Part shown: positions 25,282 to 33,769 of the stretch, piece after piece
Layout: each line of letters opens with the position of its first letter
How positions within the stretch are numbered: position 1 is the first letter of the stretch
NCBI RefSeq assembly: GCF_014191255.1
Contig: NZ_JACHWH010000007.1
Coordinates: 186,001-250,000 of the forward strand
Source of the DNA: Amycolatopsis bartoniae
GTDB lineage: Bacteria; Actinomycetota; Actinomycetes; Mycobacteriales; Pseudonocardiaceae
Direction: 5' to 3'
Length of the DNA: 64,000 bases
Notes under the pieces: generated by a model
The model's database searches: none
What the model was told of the DNA's origin: nothing
What the model saw: only the letters and a program-made list of their open reading frames with translations
Made by a program: the position numbers and the translations under genes

Positions 25282-26792
25282 TGTACAACTTCGCCGGCGT
25301 GCTCGAACACAACCTGGGCCGTTACCCCGACAAGGTCGTGCTGTCCCAGGGCGAGCGCGGCCTGACCAACCGTGAGCTGGCGGCCAGGGTGCACGCTCTC
25401 GCCGCGGGTCTGCGGGAGCTGGGCATCGGCCGCGGCGACATCGTCGCGCTGCTGCTGTACAACCACATCGAGTTCATCGAGACCGTGCTCGCGCTCAACC
25501 ACCTAGGCGCGGCGTTCCTGCCGTTGAACTACCGGCTCTCCCCCGCCGAATGGGACTACATCATCGGCAACGCCGAGGCGGCGGCGCTCCTCACCGAGCC
25601 GGAGTTCGCCGACGCCGCGGCCGCGGTCCCGGTCCGCGACCGGCTGCTGCTGGGTGGGCAGCGGGAGGGCTGGTCGTCCTATGAGGACCTGGTGGCGCGG
25701 CACCTCGGCGAGGTCGTGCCGATCGAGGACGTCGGCCCGGACACGCTGCAGCGCCTGATGTACACCTCCGGCACCACCTCCCGCCCCAAAGGCGTGTGCG
25801 TCACCCACGGCAACCTGCTGTACAAGAACCTCGGGCAGATCGTGGAGTTCGGCATCACCAGCGCCGACACCACGCTGGTGTGCGGTCCCCTCTACCACGT
25901 CGGCGGGCTCGACCTGCCCGCGCTGGCCACCCTGCACGCCGGCGGTTCGCTGATCCTCACCCGGAAGTTCGACGCCGCCGAGGTCGTCGACACCATCGAG
26001 CGGGAGCGTCCGACCAACATCTGGCTCGCCCCCTCGATGATGAACGCCCTGCTGCACCTGCCGGGACTGTCCGAACGGGACACCTCCTCGATCCGGTTCG
26101 TCATAGGCGGCGGGGAGAAGATGCCGGTGCCGCTCATCGAGCGCATCCGCGCCGCGTTCCCCTCCGCCTGGTTCGCCGACGCCTACGGGCTCACCGAGAC
26201 CGTCTCCGGCGACACCTTCAACGACGCCGCGCACATGCTGTCGAAGGCCGGTTCCGTCGGCAGGCCGGTCGTGCACCTGCGGGTGCGCGTCGTCGACGAG
26301 ACCGGCCGCGAGGTACCGCGCGGTGAGCTCGGTGAGATCACCCTTTCCGGGCCCAAGGTGTTCGCCGGGTACTGGCGCGACCCGGAGGCGACGGCCAAGG
26401 CCCTGCGCGACGGCTGGTTCCACACCGGCGACATCGGCCGGGTCGACCAGGACGGCTACCTCTACGTGGAGGACCGCAAGAAGGACATGATCGTCTCGGG
26501 CGGGGAGAACATCGCCACGCCCGAGGTGGAGCGGGTCCTCTACGAGCATCCCGAGGTCGTGGAGGCCGCGGTCGTGGGCATGTCCCACGAGCGGTGGGGC
26601 GAGGTGCCGAAAGCCTTCGTGGTGCTGCGGCCGGGCGCCGCCGTGGACGCCGCCGGGCTCGTCGCGTTCTGCCGGGAACGCCTCGCGAAGTTCAAGGTGC
26701 CCGCGGAGATCCAGTTCCTCGACGAGCTCCCGCGCACCCCTTCGGGCAAGGTGCTCAAGCGCGACCTGCGGTCCCTGCCGGTGATCGCGTGA
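25281..26792 (+). CDS. Acyl-CoA ligase (AMP-forming)
   Basis: A 503-residue ANL-superfamily enzyme. The A3 P-loop is MYTSGTTSRPKGVCVTH; A5 is ADAYGLTET; A7/A8 are WFHTGDIGRVDQDGYLY and DRKKDMIVSGGENI; A10 ends with PRTPSGKVLKRDL, carrying the catalytic Lys. It activates a carboxylic acid with ATP and CoA. Between the hydantoinase-type and SDR genes it probably activates the acid formed earlier in the pathway. The ATG overlaps the previous stop by one base. Confidence 0.93.
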   Translation: MYNFAGVLEHNLGRYPDKVVLSQGERGLTNRELAARVHALAAGLRELGIGRGDIVALLLYNHIEFIETVLALNHLGAAFLPLNYRLSPAEWDYIIGNAEAAALLTEPEFADAAAAVPVRDRLLLGGQREGWSSYEDLVARHLGEVVPIEDVGPDTLQRLMYTSGTTSRPKGVCVTHGNLLYKNLGQIVEFGITSADTTLVCGPLYHVGGLDLPALATLHAGGSLILTRKFDAAEVVDTIERERPTNIWLAPSMMNALLHLPGLSERDTSSIRFVIGGGEKMPVPLIERIRAAFPSAWFADAYGLTETVSGDTFNDAAHMLSKAGSVGRPVVHLRVRVVDETGREVPRGELGEITLSGPKVFAGYWRDPEATAKALRDGWFHTGDIGRVDQDGYLYVEDRKKDMIVSGGENIATPEVERVLYEHPEVVEAAVVGMSHERWGEVPKAFVVLRPGAAVDAAGLVAFCRERLAKFKVPAEIQFLDELPRTPSGKVLKRDLRSLPVIA

Positions 26793-27526
26793 CCATGTTC
26801 GACCTCACGGGGAAGACGGCGTGGGTGACGGGGGCGGGCAAGGGTCTCGGCCGCGCGATGTCCCTGGCGCTGGCGCGGGCGGGTGCGCGGCTCGCCGTGA
26901 CCTCCCGGACCGAGCAGGATCTGCGCACGCTGTCGGAGGAGGCCGGGCCGGACACGGTGGTGCTGCCGGGATCCGTGGACGAGCCCGGATTCGCCGAGGA
27001 CTGCGTGCGGCGCCTCGGACGTGTCGACGTCCTGGTCAACTGCGCCGGGATCAGCCCGGTCTTCACGCGCAGCGAGTCGTTGGGCGACGAAGACTGGCAC
27101 CGGGTGCTGCGGGTCAACCTCGACGGCACGTACTTCTGTTGCCGCGCCGCGGGCCGCCGCATGCTCGAACAGGGGTCGGGCAGCATCGTCAACGTGTCCT
27201 CGGTGCACGCCGCCACCGGTTTCCCGCGGATCGCCGCCTACGCCGCGAGCAAGGGCGGGGTGGAGGCCCTCACGCGGGTACTCGCGGTCGAGTGGGCCGA
27301 CCGCGGCGTGCGGGTGAACGCGCTCGCGCCCGGGTACTTCGCGACGGACCTGTCCGACGGCCTGGTGAACAGCCGCTGGGGCGAGGTCATCGTCAACACC
27401 GTGCCGCAGCGGCGCATCGGTGCCGCGAGCGAACTGGCCGGCGCGGTGGTCTTCCTGGCCAGCGACGCGTCGTCGTACATGACCGGCGCCACCCTGCGCG
27501 TGGACGGCGGGTGGACCGCGCATTGA
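26789..27526 (+). CDS. Short-chain dehydrogenase/reductase 3
   Basis: A 245-residue SDR with TGAGKGLGRAMS and then TSRTEQD (Arg after strand 2, suggesting NADP use, unlike the other two). Catalytic residues are in VSSVHAATGFPRIAAYAASKGG (Ser, Tyr, Lys). It starts at GTG in a GTGA overlap with the CoA ligase stop. FabG-like reductases such as this reduce or oxidise 3-hydroxy/oxo-acyl groups. It is the last intact gene of the catabolic operon. Confidence 0.9.
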   Translation: MTMFDLTGKTAWVTGAGKGLGRAMSLALARAGARLAVTSRTEQDLRTLSEEAGPDTVVLPGSVDEPGFAEDCVRRLGRVDVLVNCAGISPVFTRSESLGDEDWHRVLRVNLDGTYFCCRAAGRRMLEQGSGSIVNVSSVHAATGFPRIAAYAASKGGVEALTRVLAVEWADRGVRVNALAPGYFATDLSDGLVNSRWGEVIVNTVPQRRIGAASELAGAVVFLASDASSYMTGATLRVDGGWTAH

Positions 27527-27639
27527 AATCCGGCCGGCCGGCGGGAAAGAGACGCGGACGCGGTCCGTGGCCGGCTCGCCGAGCGCGGCATCCCGCACGT
27601 ACTCGCCGACCGCGTGCTCGACCACCCGGGCGCGGCATC

Positions 27640-27861
27640 GTGACCTTCTGCGTCGTCCGATGGATCGGCGGCGGCCTCATCGGTCTCGAGTTCGCCGCGG
27701 TCGCAGCGGCGGGTGGCACGCGCGTCACCGTCATCGAGGCGGCTCCTCGGCTGCTGCCGCGGTGGGTCTCCGCTCCGACGCGTCGCACCTCGACCAGGGC
27801 GGTGGCACGGCTCGGTCGCGTCGGTCAACCGGCCCGCGGACCACGTCGCGGCCGGAGGTGA
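27640..27861 (+). pseudogene. Remnant of a pyridine nucleotide-disulphide oxidoreductase
   Basis: This 335-base gap between the SDR operon and the aldolase gene (27527-27861) holds a fragment that encodes a NAD(P)-binding Rossmann unit of ferredoxin/nitrite reductase type: IGGGLIGLEFAAVAAAGG, then TVIEAAPRLLPR and a SAPT motif. It stops resembling the family near 27815. The FAD-binding start and the C-terminal half are missing. The preceding 110 bases (27527-27639) show only a weak coding-like stretch (RLAERGIPHVLADRVLDH) that I cannot place. Probably debris left by a deletion. Confidence 0.55.
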
Positions 27862-28707
27862 TCAGCGGGACGGGGTGGTGATCGCGGTCAGCAGGGCCGA
27901 GGTGACTTCGGCGATCCGGTCCCTGGCGGGGGCGAGGTACTTGCGCGGGTCGACCGCGGCGGGGTTGGCGGCGAGCCATTCGCGGACCTCGCCGGTGAGC
28001 GCCACGTTGAGTGCGGTGCCGATGTTGATCTTCACCATGCCCCGGGTCACCGCCAGTCCCAGCTCGTCCCGGGCCACCCCCGAGGAACCGTGCAGGACGA
28101 GGGGGACCGGCACCGCCCCGGCGAGGCGTGCGATGAGGTCGTGGTCCAGGCGCGCGGTGGGGGTGGTCATGGCGTGCGTGCTGCCGACGGCGACCGCGAG
28201 CGCGTCGACCTCCGTCGCCGCCACGAAGGCCGCCGCCTCGGCGGGATCGGTCCGCACCCCCGGCGCGTGCGCGCCTTCCTTGCCGCCGACGGCGCCGAGT
28301 TCGGCTTCGAGCCACAGTCCGTGGTCGTGCGCCCAGCGGGCGGCCGCGCGGGTGGCGGCCACGTTGCTGTCGTAGTCCAGCGCCGACGCGTCGAACATCG
28401 CCGAGGACAGGTCGGTGTGAGCCGCCTCGTGCAGCAGACCGGTGTCCTCCACGTGGTCCAGGTGCAGCGCCACCGGCACGCCCGCCGTGCGGGCGATCGC
28501 CGCGCAGGCCGCCGCCAGCGGGGCCAGGTGTCCATTGTGGAACTTCACCGCGTTCTGGCTGATCTGCAGGATCACCGGCGCCGCGACGGATTCGGCACCC
28601 CTGACGACGCCCTCCGCGTGCTCCAGCGTGATGACGTTGAACGCGGCGATGCCCGTGCGGCGTTCTCGCGCCTGTCCCACGAGCTCTCCGGTAGCGGCGA
28701 GCGGCAT
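27862..28707 (-). CDS. Class II (zinc) ketose-bisphosphate aldolase
   Basis: A 281-residue aldolase of the fructose/tagatose-bisphosphate family (FbaA/GatY-like). It has FNVITLEHAEG, the catalytic Asp84 and zinc ligand His85 in LHLDHVEDTG, the second zinc region GSTHAM and the third in VLHGSSG, and the phosphate-binding INIGTALN. Substrate is probably a ketose 1,6-bisphosphate cleaved into dihydroxyacetone phosphate and an aldehyde phosphate. AGGAGG precedes the ATG. It is divergent from the sugar kinase/ABC importer operon, whose two kinases could make its substrate. Confidence 0.92.
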   Translation of the reverse strand: MPLAATGELVGQARERRTGIAAFNVITLEHAEGVVRGAESVAAPVILQISQNAVKFHNGHLAPLAAACAAIARTAGVPVALHLDHVEDTGLLHEAAHTDLSSAMFDASALDYDSNVAATRAAARWAHDHGLWLEAELGAVGGKEGAHAPGVRTDPAEAAAFVAATEVDALAVAVGSTHAMTTPTARLDHDLIARLAGAVPVPLVLHGSSGVARDELGLAVTRGMVKINIGTALNVALTGEVREWLAANPAAVDPRKYLAPARDRIAEVTSALLTAITTPSR

Positions 28708-28726
28708 CCGGCCTCCTTGATCGAGC

Positions 28727-28756
28727 TTGACAGAACTCCAACGATGTCCCACGATA
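28727..28756 (+). promoter_or_regulatory. Putative promoter of the sugar kinase/ABC operon
   Basis: A consensus TTGACA at 28727-28732 is followed after 18 bases by ACGATA, a weak -10. It lies in the 87-base divergent gap between the aldolase and kinase starts. On the minus strand the same gap has repeated TTGG words (TTGGACTTGGTTGG), possibly part of a DeoR-type operator. Confidence 0.3.
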
Positions 28757-28794
28757 ACCAACCAAGTCCAAGATTGAAAGCAAGGTGCGCAACG

Positions 28795-30156
28795 GTGCAA
28801 CCTCTCCTGGCCGGCCTGGACGTGGGCACGACGGCGAGCAAGGCCGCGGTCTTCACCGTGGACGGGCGCGAGCTCGCCACGGGCAGGGCCGCGACCCCGT
28901 GGCGGACCGGCCCGCAGGGCACGGACCTCGACCCGGCTCTCCTGCTCGACGCGGTGCTGCGCGCCCTGCGCGAAGCGCTCGCCGGCGCCCCGGAAGGGCC
29001 CGTGCTCGGCCTCGGCATCACCGGCATCGGCGAGTCGGGCGTGCTGCTCGACGGGCACGGCACCCCCGTCGCGCCGGTCATCGCCTGGCACGACACCCGG
29101 GACGACCGCCAGGTGCGGGAGCTCGCCGAAGACCTCGGAGCGGCGGAGTTCTCGACCCGCACCGGTCTGCCCCTGCGCGGTCAGTGGTCGCTGACCAAAC
29201 ACCGCTGGCTCGACCGGAACCTGCCCGCGGCCCGCTCGGCGGTGCGCCGGTTCAACTTGGCCGAGTGGCTCGTCCGGGAGCTGGGCGGTGAGGAGGCGAG
29301 CGACCAGTCCCTCGCCTCGCGCACCGGCTGGCTGGAGGTGGCGACCCGGCAGTGGTGGCCGGAGGCGCTGGAGTGGTCCGGGCTCCGGCCCTCGCTGCTC
29401 CCGCCGCTGGTCACCGGTGGCGAGCCGGTGGGCAGGGTGTCGCGAGTGGACGTTCCGGACCGGTTGCGGGGCGCGGTGCTCACGCTGGCCGGGCAGGACC
29501 ACCAGGCGGCGGCGGTCGGCGCCGGCGCGGCGGGCGACGGCGACCAGCTCGACTCGTGCGGCACCGCCGAGGCGCTCGTCCGCACGGTGCCGGCCGGGCT
29601 GCCGCCCGAGGCGGTGCTGTCGCTGGCCGAAGCGGGCGTCACGGTCGGCTGGCACGTGCTGGCGGGCCGGTGGTGCCTGCTCGGCGCCACCCAGGGAGGT
29701 CTCGTCCTGGAACGGGTCCTGCGGATGCTCGGCCTGGACGGCACCGCGGTCCCGCGGCTCGACCGCGAGGTCGCCGGCCTGGCGCCGGATCCGCTGCGGA
29801 TGACGGTGGAGCAGGACGGGTTCGCCCTGCGCGGTTTCGACGGCGACATCGGGCCCGCCGCGGTGTGGCGAGCCGCGCTCGAAGCGGTCACCGGCCAGGT
29901 CGCGGAACTGCACGAGGCGATGAGCCGCCTCAGCGGTGCGCACTCCCGGCTCGTCGTGACCGGTGGCTGGGCCCGCAGCCAAGCCCTGCTCGCCGTGAAG
30001 ACCCGCCTGCTCGGGCCCGTGCACCGGCCCGACGTCGGCGAGGCCGGTGCCCGCGGCGCCGCGCTGCTGGCCGGAATCGCCGCCGGCCACTACGCCGGAC
30101 CCGGCGAACTGCCCGGCCCGGAACTCCTGTCCCCCTCGGAGGCCTCCCATGCCTGA
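28795..30156 (+). CDS. FGGY-family carbohydrate kinase
   Basis: A 453-residue xylulokinase-like FGGY kinase. The N-terminal phosphate-binding motif is AGLDVGTTASKAAVF; the sugar-site segment is GITGIGESGVLLD with IAWHDTRDDRQV; the second lobe has TLAGQDHQAAAVGAGA and SCGTAEALV, and VVTGGWARSQ near the end. It phosphorylates an imported ketose or polyol, probably the first of two phosphorylations. The GTG start follows AAGG. The 3' end overlaps the ABC ATPase gene by 8 bases. Confidence 0.9.
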   Translation: MQPLLAGLDVGTTASKAAVFTVDGRELATGRAATPWRTGPQGTDLDPALLLDAVLRALREALAGAPEGPVLGLGITGIGESGVLLDGHGTPVAPVIAWHDTRDDRQVRELAEDLGAAEFSTRTGLPLRGQWSLTKHRWLDRNLPAARSAVRRFNLAEWLVRELGGEEASDQSLASRTGWLEVATRQWWPEALEWSGLRPSLLPPLVTGGEPVGRVSRVDVPDRLRGAVLTLAGQDHQAAAVGAGAAGDGDQLDSCGTAEALVRTVPAGLPPEAVLSLAEAGVTVGWHVLAGRWCLLGATQGGLVLERVLRMLGLDGTAVPRLDREVAGLAPDPLRMTVEQDGFALRGFDGDIGPAAVWRAALEAVTGQVAELHEAMSRLSGAHSRLVVTGGWARSQALLAVKTRLLGPVHRPDVGEAGARGAALLAGIAAGHYAGPGELPGPELLSPSEASHA

Positions 30157-30910
30157 ACCCCTGCTCGAAGCCCGCGGTGTCGTGCGGCGCTTCGGTCACG
30201 TCGAAGCGTTGCGCGGCGCGGACTTCACCGCCTACCCCGGCGAGATCGTCGGGCTCATCGGCGACAACGGCGCCGGCAAGAGCACGCTCGTGAAGATCCT
30301 CTCGGGTGCGGACCAGCCCGACGAGGGCCAGATCCTGCTCGACGGCGAACCGGTCCGGTTGGACTCCCCGCACGTCGCCCGCGAACACGGCATCGAAACC
30401 GTGTACCAGGACCTCGCGCTCGCCGCGGACCTCGATCCGTCCGCGAACCTGTTCCTGGGCAGGGAAATCCTGCGTGGCGGCTTCTGGGGCCGGCTGGGTT
30501 TCCTCGACAAGAAGGCGATGGCGCGCGAGGCGAGCGAGGCGATCGTCCGCTTGGGAGTGTCGCTTAAGGACGATGCCGCTGTGGTCGCCGACCTGTCCGG
30601 CGGCCAGCGGCAGAGCGTGGCGGTCGCCCGGGCGGCGATGTGGGCCCAGAAGGTGATCTTCATGGACGAGCCGACCGCCGCGCTGGGCGTCGTGCAGCAG
30701 CGCGGGGTGCTCGACCTGATCCGCCGGGTGCGCGACCAGGGCATCACCGTCGTGCTGATCAGCCACAACATGCAGCAGGTGCTCCAGATCTGCGACCGCG
30801 TCGAGGTGCTCCGCCTGGGAGCCAGGGTGGCGCGGCTGGACACGGCGGGCACCTCCGTCGAAGACCTCGTCGCCGCCATGACCGGCGGGACCGTGAAGGA
30901 GCACCAGTGA
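30149..30910 (+). CDS. Sugar ABC transporter ATP-binding protein
   Basis: A 253-residue single-domain ABC ATPase. Walker A is LIGDNGAGKST, the Q-loop TVYQDLAL, the signature LSGGQRQSVAVARA, Walker B VIFMDEPTAA, and the H-loop LISHNMQQV. Unlike RbsA it has only one nucleotide domain, like FrcA-type importers, so a homodimer is expected to power the permease. It is coupled at both ends with the kinase and permease genes. Confidence 0.93.
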   Translation: MPEPLLEARGVVRRFGHVEALRGADFTAYPGEIVGLIGDNGAGKSTLVKILSGADQPDEGQILLDGEPVRLDSPHVAREHGIETVYQDLALAADLDPSANLFLGREILRGGFWGRLGFLDKKAMAREASEAIVRLGVSLKDDAAVVADLSGGQRQSVAVARAAMWAQKVIFMDEPTAALGVVQQRGVLDLIRRVRDQGITVVLISHNMQQVLQICDRVEVLRLGARVARLDTAGTSVEDLVAAMTGGTVKEHQ

Positions 30911-31923
30911 CGACCACCTCGACCCCCGTGCAGCCGAAGCCCGCGATCCGCCGCCCGCCCGCGCGCCGGCTGCTCGCCGCACCGGCCACCCGCATCTTCG
31001 GCGTCCTGCTGCTGTTGCTGGTGGTGTTCACCGCGCTCGCCCCGGACAGCTTCCTCACCGGCGCGAACCTGGGCAACATCGCCAACGACGCGTCGATCCT
31101 GCTCGTGCTCGCCGTGGGCAGCACGTTCGTGATCATCACGGCCGGGATCGACCTGTCCGTCGGCGGTGTGCTGGTGTTCTCCAGCGTCGTGTCCGCCGAG
31201 GTGATGGCGCACCTGGCCGGCGCCGGGGTGTGGGCGCTCCTGCTCGGCCTGGTCGTGGCCGTGCTGACCGGTCTGGTGTGGGGCCTGCTCAACGGGGTCC
31301 TCGTCGCGAAGGCCCGCATTCCCGCGCTGATCGTCACGCTCGGCACCATGGGCATGTCCCTCGGAGGTGCCCTGCTGGTGACCGGTGGCGTCGACGTCCG
31401 GGAGGTCCCGCTCGACCTCGCGCTGTACGTGGGTTCCGGGCGCATCGCCGGGGTCCCGGTGCTGGTGGTGATCTCCGCGTGCGTGGCGATCGTCGGTGGC
31501 GTCGTGCTCGCCATGACCCGGTTCGGCAGGCACACCTACGCCGCCGGGTCCAACAAGGAAGCCCTGCGGCGCGCGGGCATCAACACCGACCGGCACCTGG
31601 TCAAGGTGTACGCGCTGGCCGGGCTGCTGTCCGGGCTCGCGGGTTACCTGTCGGTCGCGCAGTTCGCCACGACGACCCTCAACGGGCACGCGACCGACAA
31701 CCTGCAGACCATCGCGGCGGTCGTGATCGGCGGCACCAGCCTGTTCGGCGGGGTCGGCACGATCGTCGGCTCGGTGATCGGGGTGTTCATCCCGAGCGTC
31801 CTGCAGAACGGCTTCGTGGTCCTCGGGGTCCAGCCGTTCTGGCAGCAGGTCGCCGTCGGCGCCGTGCTGATCGTCGCCGTCTTCCTCGACCAGCTCCGCC
31901 GTCGCGCCCGCGACCGCGGCTGA
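30907..31923 (+). CDS. Sugar ABC transporter permease (RbsC type)
   Basis: A 338-residue integral membrane protein with about eight to ten transmembrane segments. It carries the family blocks FVIITAGIDLSVGGVLV and IPALIVTLGTMGMSLGG, and the cytoplasmic EAA-like loop AGSNKEALRRAGIN, where the ATPase docks. A Pro/Arg-rich cytosolic N-terminus precedes the first helix. It starts at GTG overlapping the ATPase stop (GTGA). Probably forms a homodimeric channel for a monosaccharide. Confidence 0.93.
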   Translation: MTTTSTPVQPKPAIRRPPARRLLAAPATRIFGVLLLLLVVFTALAPDSFLTGANLGNIANDASILLVLAVGSTFVIITAGIDLSVGGVLVFSSVVSAEVMAHLAGAGVWALLLGLVVAVLTGLVWGLLNGVLVAKARIPALIVTLGTMGMSLGGALLVTGGVDVREVPLDLALYVGSGRIAGVPVLVVISACVAIVGGVVLAMTRFGRHTYAAGSNKEALRRAGINTDRHLVKVYALAGLLSGLAGYLSVAQFATTTLNGHATDNLQTIAAVVIGGTSLFGGVGTIVGSVIGVFIPSVLQNGFVVLGVQPFWQQVAVGAVLIVAVFLDQLRRRARDRG

Positions 31924-31953
31924 AAAACCCCTCCTCCCCCGAAAGGCAGCACC

Positions 31954-32934
31954 ATGCGCACCACCTCCCTCGCCGCCGCGCTGGTCGCGGCGACCGCGGT
32001 CCTGGCGGCCTGCAGCACCGCGGGCACCGGCACCACCCCGGTCTCGGACACCGTCTCCGGCAAGAAGATCACCTTCATCCCCGGGGTGTCCGGCGACAGC
32101 TTCTACATCACCATGCAGTGCGGGATCCAGGACGAGGCCCGGAAACTCGGGATGACCGTCGACACCCAGGCCCCGCAGTCGTTCGACCCCTCGCTGCAGA
32201 CCCCGATCGTCAACGCCGCCGCCGCGAAGCGCCCGGACGCGATCCTCGTCGCGCCGACCGACGCGACCGCCATGCTCCCGCCGCTGCTGCGGGCGAAGCA
32301 GGCCGGCAGCGCGATCGGCCTCGTCGACACGACGCTGCAGGACACCTCGATCGCGACGACGGCCGTGTCCACCGACAACACCGCGGCGGGTGCGGCCGCG
32401 GCCGACGCGCTGGCCAAGCTGATCGGGGAGAAGGGCAAGGTGCTGGTGATCGCCTTCCAGGCCGGAGCGTCCACTTCGGACCAGCGCCAGCACGGGTTCG
32501 AGGAGCAGATCAAGAAGTACCCCGGGATCGTGGACGTGGGCGCGCAGATCAACAACAACGACCCGGCCAAGGCGGCCTCGATCGTCAGCGCGACGCTGGC
32601 CGCGCACCCCGACCTCGCCGGGATCTTCGCCACCAACCAGTTCGCGGCGCAGGGGGCCGCGACCGGGCTGCGCAACTCCGGCAAGGTCGGCGCCGTACAG
32701 GTCGTCGGATTCGACGCGGGCCCCGTGCAGGTCGAGCAGCTGCAGCAGGGCGCGGTGCAGGCGCTGATCGCCCAGCAGCCCTACCAGATCGGGGTCAGCG
32801 CGGTCGACCAGATCGCGAACGGGCTCACCGGGAAGCCGGTCACCAAGACCATCCCGAGCGGCACCGTCACCATCACCCGCGACACCCTCGCGCAGCCGGC
32901 CAGCCAGCAGGCCCTGTACAAAACGACCTGCTGA
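31954..32934 (+). CDS. Sugar-binding lipoprotein of the ABC importer
   Basis: A 326-residue substrate-binding protein. It has a lipoprotein signal peptide with lipobox VLAAC (Cys at about position 19), then a periplasmic-binding-protein type I fold: KKITFIPGVSGDSFYITMQCG, QSFDPSLQTPIVNAA, DAILVAPTDATAM and VVGFDAGPVQVEQL. AAAGGCAG precedes the ATG. It is tethered outside the membrane and delivers a monosaccharide to the permease encoded 30 bases upstream. Confidence 0.93.
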   Translation: MRTTSLAAALVAATAVLAACSTAGTGTTPVSDTVSGKKITFIPGVSGDSFYITMQCGIQDEARKLGMTVDTQAPQSFDPSLQTPIVNAAAAKRPDAILVAPTDATAMLPPLLRAKQAGSAIGLVDTTLQDTSIATTAVSTDNTAAGAAAADALAKLIGEKGKVLVIAFQAGASTSDQRQHGFEEQIKKYPGIVDVGAQINNNDPAKAASIVSATLAAHPDLAGIFATNQFAAQGAATGLRNSGKVGAVQVVGFDAGPVQVEQLQQGAVQALIAQQPYQIGVSAVDQIANGLTGKPVTKTIPSGTVTITRDTLAQPASQQALYKTTC

Positions 32935-32962
32935 CCCGGCCCGACACGAGGGGGACGTCGCC

Positions 32963-33769
32963 ATGAGCACCCACAACCCGGAGGAGGCGCGCGCCGGCCA
33001 GGGCCGCTTCCGCTACGCCGCGCAGCGCCAGCAGGCGATCCTGCAGCTGCTCCGGTCGACCGGGGAGGTCACGGCGGCCGGCCTCGCCGAGGAGCTCGAC
33101 GTCACCGGGGAAACGATCCGCAAGGACCTCATCGTGCTCGAACGGCAGGGCCTGCTGCGGCGCGTCCACGGCGGCGCGCTGCCGGTGGAGGGCCTGTCGT
33201 TCGAGCCGGAGGTCGGCGCGCGCCTGGACTACGCGCAGGAGAAGACCCGCATCGCCCGCGCGGCGCTGGCACACCTGCCGATGGGCGGCTCGGTCCTGCT
33301 CGACGCCGGGTCCACCACCGCCAAGCTCGCGGAGGTGTTCCCGGCCGACCGCGAGCTCACGGTGTTCACCAACGCCCTGCCGATCGCGCTCACGCTGATC
33401 ACCCGGCCGAACCTCACGGTGTACACGCTCGGCGGCCGCCTGCGCGGCCGGACGCTGGCCACCGTGGAGGGCTGGGCCGCCCGCGCGCTGGGCGAGGTGA
33501 ACGCGGACGTCGCGTTCCTGGGCACCAACGGGATCTCCCTGGAACGCGGGCTGACCACCCCGGACCCGGCCGAAGCGGCCGTCAAACGGCTCATGACGAC
33601 CAGTGCGCAGCGGCGCGTCCTGCTCGCCGACAGCAGCAAGATCGGCCGGGTCAGCCTGTGCCGCCACGCCGAACTCGGCGACATCGACCATCTCATCACC
33701 GACACCGGTATCTCCCGGGCGGATGCAACGGCGCTCCGCTCCGCCGGCCTGACCGTGGAGCAAGTGTGA
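32963..33769 (+). CDS. DeoR-family sugar-phosphate-responsive repressor
   Basis: A 268-residue DeoR regulator. The N-terminal winged helix is EVTAAGLAEELDVTGETIRK with the family tail LLRRVHGGA. The C-terminal isomerase-like effector domain contains LLDAGSTTAKLAEVF and VLLADSSKIGR, which bind a phosphorylated sugar intermediate. It is embedded in the importer/kinase operon, so it is expected to sense a sugar phosphate made by the neighbouring kinases and derepress the locus. Its stop overlaps the GTG of the PfkB gene. Confidence 0.93.
   Translation: MSTHNPEEARAGQGRFRYAAQRQQAILQLLRSTGEVTAAGLAEELDVTGETIRKDLIVLERQGLLRRVHGGALPVEGLSFEPEVGARLDYAQEKTRIARAALAHLPMGGSVLLDAGSTTAKLAEVFPADRELTVFTNALPIALTLITRPNLTVYTLGGRLRGRTLATVEGWAARALGEVNADVAFLGTNGISLERGLTTPDPAEAAVKRLMTTSAQRRVLLADSSKIGRVSLCRHAELGDIDHLITDTGISRADATALRSAGLTVEQV

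Noticed and set aside
30232-32976. 914-residue minus-strand frame over the ABC importer genes
   Set aside because: It is an antisense shadow of three clear transporter genes, with low-complexity Gly/Asp/His/Arg composition.
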